DNA from: Glutinoglossum americanum
Lineage: Eukaryota; Ascomycota; Geoglossomycetes; Geoglossales; Geoglossaceae
Assembly: GCA_020080175.1 (NCBI GenBank)
Contig: JAGHQL010000015.1
Span: 62,001 to 126,000, forward strand
Reading direction: 5' to 3'
DNA: 64,000 bases
Shown piece by piece: positions 57,225-64,000 of this stretch. The translations under genes were made by a program, and so were the position numbers. Each line of letters begins with the position of its first letter. Position 1 is the first letter of the stretch. A model generated the notes under the pieces. The model saw nothing but the letters and a program-made list of their open reading frames with translations, was not told the DNA's origin and searched no databases.

Positions 57225-60087
57225 TTATTCCCACCCATCTCCCCAACCATCATCGTCAGTCCAGCCTTGATCTTTAGGCTTCGTGTCTACAGTCTTTCTG
57301 GCGGTTTTTGGATTTGATTTTGGATTCACGATAGTTTGTTTGGCGCTCGCAGCGTTGCTTATGCTACCAGCTGCCGTGCTTCGGATTCCGGCTCCAGGGC
57401 GTATAGATGAGGCTGTAGATGGCCTGACAAGACCCTTAGGTAGATGTGTCTTTGGTTTTGCTTGCGCCTGAGCACTCAGCCATCCCGCAAAATCAGGCTC
57501 ACCTCCATCGTCAAAGTTCGCTTTTGCCGAGCCTATGTTAGTGGTAGTTGAGGAAGAAGCAGGGTGTATTTCTGTCGATGCGTCAAAAAAGCTATCTTCT
57601 TCCATGTCTCCCCAAGCGGCGAAATCATCTTTATTGGTGGTGTGGTCTTCCTGAGAGTTATGGGTGCTTGTAGGTTGGGGCGAAGCGATAGGCTGCCGAT
57701 GCAACGTAGATGCAGGCTTAGCTGAGGATGTGGCACGAGTTACATCTGATGCGGAGGGTAACGCGGTGGATCGATTATCTTTGACCCTACTACTAGCGCT
57801 GTTGGGAGTAGGCTGGATGTCCCCGCTTGCCGCAGCTAATTTGTTAGTGAACGAAGAGATAGCCCATCCTGCCCATGAAGTGTCACTTTGAGGAGTGCCC
57901 ATTCGCGGCACGCTCAAAACAGAAGCCTCAGAACCGCCCGATGGTGGGATTGCGGTCTCCGGAAGCGTGAGGCCATATTTGCGGATACGTTGAAGGTAGA
58001 TTTCTAGGGTTTTGTTCGCTTGATCGCGGACAAGCCTGACCAAAAAAAAATGAGCTAGATAAGGCTTACCTGGAGAGTGACAGGGAGGAACAGACTTACT
58101 TTTCCCTGTCAATGAGTGAGGGACAAACGGCTGGTAATATACGATTTGCGCAGTCTTCGTCGGTGAAGACGTCCGAGGTTGCGGCCAATGCCATCAGTGC
58201 CGCATTTCGAGCATGGACAAAGGGATCCTTGAGCGATCGAGTGAACGCTGCCGCCAGCACTTTTTGTCGGGTCTTTTCCGCTATCAGCAAACACCATTAC
58301 AATAGCTCGCTTGGGGCACAACATACACTTGATCCTAAATTCTTGGCTATCTTCCCGAGGCAAATTGTAGTGTTCGTCCGAATTCCCGGCTGGTCGTCAT
58401 TGGAAGTTTTGGCCAAGTATTTTAGAAGCTCACCATTTATCGTCCGATCCGATAGTTTTACGATGATCGTGAGGATTGCCTTAACAGTCTGTTCCCGGAC
58501 CATCGGAGCGACGTCCAAGAATCCCGTAACCTGCGAAACTATCAGAAGAGATAAGTGGATCAGGTGGTGTTACATACCATCTGTGGAAAAATTTGGTCGT
58601 TTACCACTTTCTGGGGCAGGCGTTCAATCATCAGTGGTAAATTATCTAAGAGACACACTCGCATCGCACGGTCAGGGCTCGCGAATAATCTCACGATCAC
58701 AGGGGTGATCCGTGCGTCGTATTCGTCATCTGAGAGTTTCATCGCGATTTTCATCACTACAGAAAACACCTTCGGGCCTCCACCTCCAAACTCGAGGGAC
58801 TTGAGGAGCTCCGGGAGGACCTTTAGCTTAAAGAACTCCTCCGGGAAGTCATCTGATAGCTCATCAAGCTCGCTGGTATCTTCGTGTCAGAGTCTACTGG
58901 GCGTGGAGAATCTTACTAGATTGGCAATGGGACTACAAACCTTAAGAATTCCTCCCGCTCCTGCTCATCTTTCATTCCCAGACTCTCAATTCCTTGAGTA
59001 GCGTGGATTAATGGAGTGTCAAAAAAACTTCCATTTCTGCTGCCCTGCTCTAGGAAGTGACTGATGCTCAACCTAGCTTTAGGGTTTGTATTAGTGAGTC
59101 TTTTGTAACTTTGCTGCATGCTTGGAGGTATGTTTTTAGCTAGAGCAATTTGCTCGCTGTTGGTAAATGCACCGTTGAAAACTTCGTAGATTAGCGTGCC
59201 AAAGCTATATGCATCAACCGCGGTGATAGGGTGACGTTTGATAGTATCCCATCCCGACTTGCCAACCTCTGGAGGTGCATAGCGATTGGATTCTGGCACG
59301 AGACCAGCATAATTCTTCGAAGTCAGTTTGTCTTAAGCGACTTGTCCGGGGGTGTTGCATACATAAATGACAGCTTCATCATCCTTCATAGAACTCAGCA
59401 ATTCAAAACCGCCTAGCTTCCATTCGCCGCTTTCACCAGTGAATATGGATGACACCCTCACGTTGCCATGGACTGATGAAGCTTCATCATTAATAAATTT
59501 TAATGTTTTCTGAGAAAATACGTATTAGTTCTTGCCCAATCGATGAGAAACACCGGCTATTTGAGTCGCACTAACCGCAACGCCACATAGGCCCCATTTG
59601 ATGACCTCGGTGCTTAGGCTTTTCCGTCGGACGTTCCAGCCGAGAGGCGTGAGTCGTTCTGTTGCAACGTAGATATAAGTATCTGTCTGTGGTACGGCTG
59701 GTAAGTGGTGTAGAACGTAGTGTGGCGAGATGTTTGGATTAACATACTTCAACCGTGTCAAGAACTTTGACGACACCAGGATGTCTCAGGGTCCGCAGCT
59801 TCTTGACGGCATTTCTAGCGAGTGGGAGGCGAGACTTGTTGGCAACGACATCAAAAGAGAATATACTGCAGTTCGAGCCATCTTCCTACAGTTTGTCCAA
59901 TGGTTAGTGTTCTGCGGGTATCAATAGAGTGATGGGGGTAACTGGAAGCCAATTTCACGCATACACGCTTTGTTCCGTTAAATAGGGTCCAGATGGAACC
60001 ACCCACATCGACTCTGTCGCCGAATGAGTAGGGAAATGATGGCCCTTTTGAGATAGCGGAGGCGACGGCCGACTTTAAGAAGTCCAT
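57225..60087 (-). CDS. CEX1: SCYL-family pseudokinase Cex1/Scy1-like
   Basis: Model complement(join(57225..58035, 58100..58280, 58329..58530, 58578..58872, 58941..59314, 59363..59509, 59576..59686, 59748..59885, 59965..60087)), 793 aa, nine exons. The N-terminal kinase-like fold (YSFGDRVDVGGSIWTLFNG, VHGNVRVSSIFTGESGEWKLGGFELL, RYAPPEVGKSGWD) lacks the VAIK Lys, HRD and DFG, so it is a pseudokinase. HEAT-like repeats follow (KVLPELLKSLEFGGGGPKVF, DARITPVIVRLFASPDRAMR, DPFVHARNAALMALAATSD). The C-terminal tail is Ser/Pro-rich and ends DDDGWGDGWE, like SCYL1. Yeast Cex1 couples tRNA export to translation, and SCYL1 works in COPI traffic. Exon 5 acceptor is unusual (see findings). Other junctions keep frame and restore conserved motifs. 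Confidence 0.88.
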
Positions 60088-60568
60088 TAGTCTTTCTGTT
60101 CTGGGCTCAGAGCGACACGTAGAGGTCCGATAGGAATGTGCGCGTGACTCGCGCTTCGCTTCCAGGCCTGCCCGGAGCCTCCCAACTATCACCCAACTAT
60201 TCTTTTTCACCTACAGAGCTGTGACAACCTACATGTAAGCTTCCCCCGATCAATAAGTCCGGCAAGGACAATTAATACTTGCCCCAATCTTGCTTGCGGC
60301 TATTGTCAATCTGTTTGTATTCTATATTACTGTATTCATAAACTCCGCGTGACGCTGCATGTGTATTGGGTTTCACTGCATCGTTCTGAATGCAGTCGCG
60401 TTTAACACTTGGCGGGACGACATGCGACCAAGGTCAGAATCACTGACGGCCGTCTCAAGATACCCCCTCTGCTCGTACTGACCCTATTTTAAAGGCGCTA
60501 AATTAGACAATATCTCGCACTATACACCAATACGTGTCGAGATCAAGTCAGGTGCATTGCCGCCGATC
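60088..60568. promoter_or_regulatory. Bidirectional promoter, CEX1 / PHD gene
   Basis: 481 bp lie between divergent start codons. A TTTAAAGGCG element lies at about 60488-60498, 80 bp before the + start. No other element is recognised. Confidence 0.4.
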
Positions 60569-63500
60569 ATGGGCCAGTCGCAATCGTCGGGTGAGGGAGA
60601 TGATAGTCCTAGACCGCGATACCGCCACCTTCATTTAACAAACGACCTCGAAGAAGAGTCAAATGTAAGTGCCGTTCTCAGCAAGCTTAAAAGCACTTAA
60701 TCTCAACTCTCTTTTCGTTTTCAACATTACGCTATACCCGCGTTTCTTTCGCTACTACCTTTTTTTCCCTTCGGTTAGTGCTGCTGGGTGATTTGTACCC
60801 ACAACCCTAGAGTTCTTCCTGTTGTCTATGATGAGATTTGGTAAAAGGTCGGACTGCGTCAAGTCTCCCAATGGTCCTGGTCTCTGCCTGGTAAGTCGAA
60901 TATTTGGCTGAGGATCTCTTATGTGACCCTCCAAACGGTCCGAAGACCTATATTTCAACGTGAGCGCCGATGGATATTTTGCGAGAATCCCCGTTCGGGT
61001 GTCATGTCTCTGCAGGTAGGTGTCTACGATCGGCAAGACGGCCCTTATTCAAACTATGGACGGACCTCTCGGAGTCGTAGCGCATATTAACATCGAGAGA
61101 TAGCGCCACTTATTGGAGCTTCACACCTTTATGAATCGCCAGCGGTATGGAGCCAATGGCAGCGGCGTAAAGTGGCACCTTTAAGGAGTTTGATACTTGT
61201 AGGGGACAGACATCCCTAACCTACGGTTTCTCCCTGAACTCTGAGCCTTCACATCTTCGGAGTAGGGATTTTGCGACCTTGGAAGGGTCGTATTATGGGG
61301 AGGCTAGTATCCGCGTAATGCATGAAGCACAGAACCTTGGGAGACGCAGGCTGAAGACTGAAAGAACTGAAAAGACCTGAGACAAACCCAGTGTGAGGAC
61401 TGGGAGCGGCTATATGTCTAGTTACGCCTTCCCTATCCGAAATTTTCTCACAGCTCGTACCAACTGCATCGTTCTGTTCGCACCCTTGGCCAAATCTCTA
61501 TTGAGTCGTTCTCACCCCGCGTCTTGGATGCTAACCACCCTCTTAGAACGCAATCGCATATAAGCCAAAGGCATCTCCGGCCCATTCTCCAGGTATGCCC
61601 CATCCTATACCCTCTTAATGGGCCCTAACGATGGAACAGGATCACCAAGTCCACCTGAACGTAATTACAGCGACTCCTGGCCTTCCCACAAACGCCAAGA
61701 TTCGCGGAGCACCAGAGGGCAACCAAACGAAAGAGATAAACCAGATGAACTTGGTCTCAATGATCTAGTTCACAACTGGTCAGGCATGAGATCTTCCTCC
61801 CCTCCAGAAAAGACACCAAAGGCGGGAGTAGTAAGAGTGACCAACGGGATGAACTTTCCCGACCAAGACTCTCGGCCTTATAGGCCGTCTGCCATATCGC
61901 CACCTACGGGGCCTCGTGCTGGCGTTAAGCCTCGCAGAACTTCACCTAGTAGAAAGGGGGTCTATCGAAGAGATGAAAACAGCGGAAACCTGGAATACAG
62001 AGACAGGGACGTGATTGAAAAAAATCGGCGGAAGCACCCTGACAATGGTTCCAGACACAACTTCAAACTTGTAGCGGACACCTATAGGCCCGGATATCCC
62101 GAAACGGACCGCCGCTACCCCAACGGTCGAGACCGTGCTTACGATGACTCCAGCCGATCTCCGCCTCCACGACATGGGAGAGACAATGCGGATAAGAGCT
62201 ATGTAGCGGCGTCTCGAAGCAGGGACTCGACTCGAGACCGAGTATCTCAAGAGAGGAGCGGATCTCCGCTACTGCGAGCACGAGAAGTCGCGGAACGCAT
62301 TACGAGAGAGTCATTGAATAATCTCCACAAATCTAAAGAGGAAGGACCAAAGCGCGTAGAGCCGCCCGAAAGATATCAAGCGGATTTGACAACCGGTGCC
62401 TGTAGCTACAATGCGACCGGCTTAGGAGGGGGTTTGAACCTTAGTCAGACCTCGCTTCTGTCACGAGGTTTGCTCAATATATCCCAACCAAAAATTGCAT
62501 CTGAACATCGCTCCGCCGACACTGACGACACATCGATCCCTCCAATTGAGAGTATCCTAAGGTCAGTGAAGCAAGCATTTAAAGGACCGTTTGATAGTGC
62601 TCCGCTCATTGGGGTTTTTTTCTCAGGACTCGATCAACCAGTAGTGAGCCTCCGGCGGTAATAGGTAGTCCATCAGTTGCGGGAAACCCGAGTGCTTCAG
62701 TGCTTCATAAGGGAAACGACCCGAGCAATGGGCAGGCACTACTCCCTACTGTGCCGTGCACAACCAGTCCCCCAAGATTACCACCAAGGCCTCCAGTTAT
62801 CCAACCCCCAAATCTCTCTTACGAATCAGGCCTTAATACCTTATCCGGTCCCTTAAAGCCACAACATCCCACTCATCTCCATTCTGTTGAAGATGCTCCC
62901 TCGGTTAGTTCCGACCTGACTATTGCAACCCGAAAGAGCGCATCATCCATATCCTCGGCTTCGGTAGCATCATCGGAAATGAAGCTCAGGGCATGTCACT
63001 GCTGTAAAAGCTTCATCTCCTCCGAGTATGATATTGGGATTAGATGTTCAGCATGCAAGCATCATTTCCATCGCCGGTGCGAAAACCAGGGGACCAGCAC
63101 TGAAACAACGTAAGCTCCCATACCCCTTTATGAGCGTCAATCGATCCTGACTTCTTCCAGTCAGGAAGGCGCTTCGTCATGGAGGTGCTCGCGCTGCACT
63201 AAGACTCTACGAGCTTCCTCGCAACTCAATACTACACCCGTTAGATCGAGGTTTGATTCATCTTTCCATAGTAGTAGGCAGTCACCAGCACCGATAGGCC
63301 CGAAGACAACTCTGCCTCACGCAGAAGGTCAGCCACCGCGGAAGAAATTGAAAATAGAGACAGGCGATGTCGCAATTCCAATGCCTGCGCCCGATATTTA
63401 CGATACTCAGCACCCTTTCGAAGCAATAGCCCACGAGGGGTGCGCCCCAGCACGATCCGCGGATAGCTCACTAGCCTTGACGGGACCTTCGGGGGATCCC

Positions 63501-64000
63501 CAAAACTCAAGCAGCAATGCCCCTTTAGCCGCGTCGAAGCATGAGGCATGTGGTGCTGATTCAGAGATGTTAGATGCTAACAACGCATTAGCAGCCGCAG
63601 AAGAGCCACCGCCCGCAAGTGGCCCTACCGCACTGTTACTACAGCCGGCGCTAATTGCGAAGGGAAAGCCAGAGACTTCTAGATCAAGGCTGATGGAGCT
63701 GGATGACAAGAATCCGGTTCCTCCACCTAGCGGATTACGTGCCTCCGAAGGGCCAGAAATGACACCGCCCCATAGCACCGGTGTGTCGTCCCATTTCCAA
63801 CCTAGCTATGCAGTGAGAGCGCCGGTTGCAACGGACGTACGCGGGGCCGTTGTGCAGGCAACTACTGTAGCTCTACCTTGGCAGACAGGAACTCCGACAG
63901 ATTCTTCTAAGGGCCTCAGATTCGGCATTCACACGTTTCGTGCGGGTGCTTTATCACCTAAAGGCTCCCAGAGCGGTACTGACCAATCTACATCCTCCGG
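60569..64000 (+). CDS. PHD-finger protein, partial (runs off right end)
   Basis: Model join(60569..60664, 61547..61592, 61640..62561, 62627..63109, 63161..>64000). The first exon encodes MGQSQSSGEGDDSPRPRYRH. The central part is a long, disordered Arg/Ser/Pro-rich region with RS-like stretches (SPPPRHGRDN, SRSRDSTRDRV). A PHD-type zinc finger comes at the 62998-63206 exon junction: ACHCCKSFIS, IRCSACKHHFHRRCEN then, across the intron, WRCSRC, giving the C4HC3 pattern. The rest is open to the end. Chromatin reading is inferred from the PHD. The linkage of exon 1 to exon 2 across an 882-nt intron is uncertain (see findings). Later junctions are supported by frame and zinc ligands. Confidence 0.66.

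Noticed and set aside
60755-61036. 93-codon minus-strand frame within the PHD gene's first intron
   Set aside because: Starts at a non-ATG codon and shows no domain.

Overview
The window is nuclear DNA from a filamentous ascomycete fungus (most likely Pezizomycotina). Most genes carry short introns of about 45-90 nt with GT(R)NGT donors and YAG acceptors. Genes are spaced about one per 2.5 kb, and the gene set is typical of Pezizomycotina: Ahc1, Coa1, a Cys-rich GPI protein with a CFEM-like motif, a fungal Alba-domain protein and Vtc1. I find no bacterial, phage, CRISPR, rRNA or tRNA features, and no intact mobile element.

Layout. 1-6 kb: a mostly non-coding left edge, then two secreted or surface proteins (a double-psi beta-barrel protein on + and a GPI-anchored Cys-rich protein on -). 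6-8.3 kb: gene-free. 8.3-14 kb: COA1 and a four-TM membrane protein (divergent), mitochondrial ribosomal protein uL3m, an F-box-like protein and a small HTH-like protein. 13.9-18.7 kb: CCZ1 and the mitochondrial formyltransferase FMT1, divergent from a 97-bp shared promoter, then the Stf2/Tma10-like gene whose start codon appears to be split by an intron. 20-30 kb: DRE2, the large NUP133 gene and a palmitoylated-type casein kinase I with a very long leader. 30.5-37 kb: a p24 cargo receptor (with a GC-AG intron) divergent from SWC4, a repeat-like gap, then an RBR ubiquitin ligase. 38.7-46.2 kb: HEM2, an unknown 591-aa protein and AHC1. 48.3-53 kb: an Alba protein, VTC1, a Tctex-type dynein light chain and NAA10. 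53-57.2 kb: the longest gene-free stretch. 57.2-64 kb: the SCYL/CEX1 pseudokinase and, running off the right end, a PHD-finger protein.

The genes do not form a pathway cluster. They are a syntenic housekeeping block: mitochondrial biogenesis (COA1, uL3m, FMT1, HEM2), Fe-S assembly (DRE2), membrane traffic (CCZ1, p24, CK1, CEX1), chromatin (SWC4, AHC1, PHD), nuclear pore (NUP133), N-terminal acetylation (NAA10) and polyphosphate/vacuole (VTC1). I built exon models by hand from splice consensus, reading frame and remembered family conservation. Joins that I could only infer are marked as such. No novel multi-gene system is evident. The most unusual signals are gene-structure features (AUG-free leaders, a split start codon, atypical splice sites) and a poorly resolved 5' half of the PHD gene.
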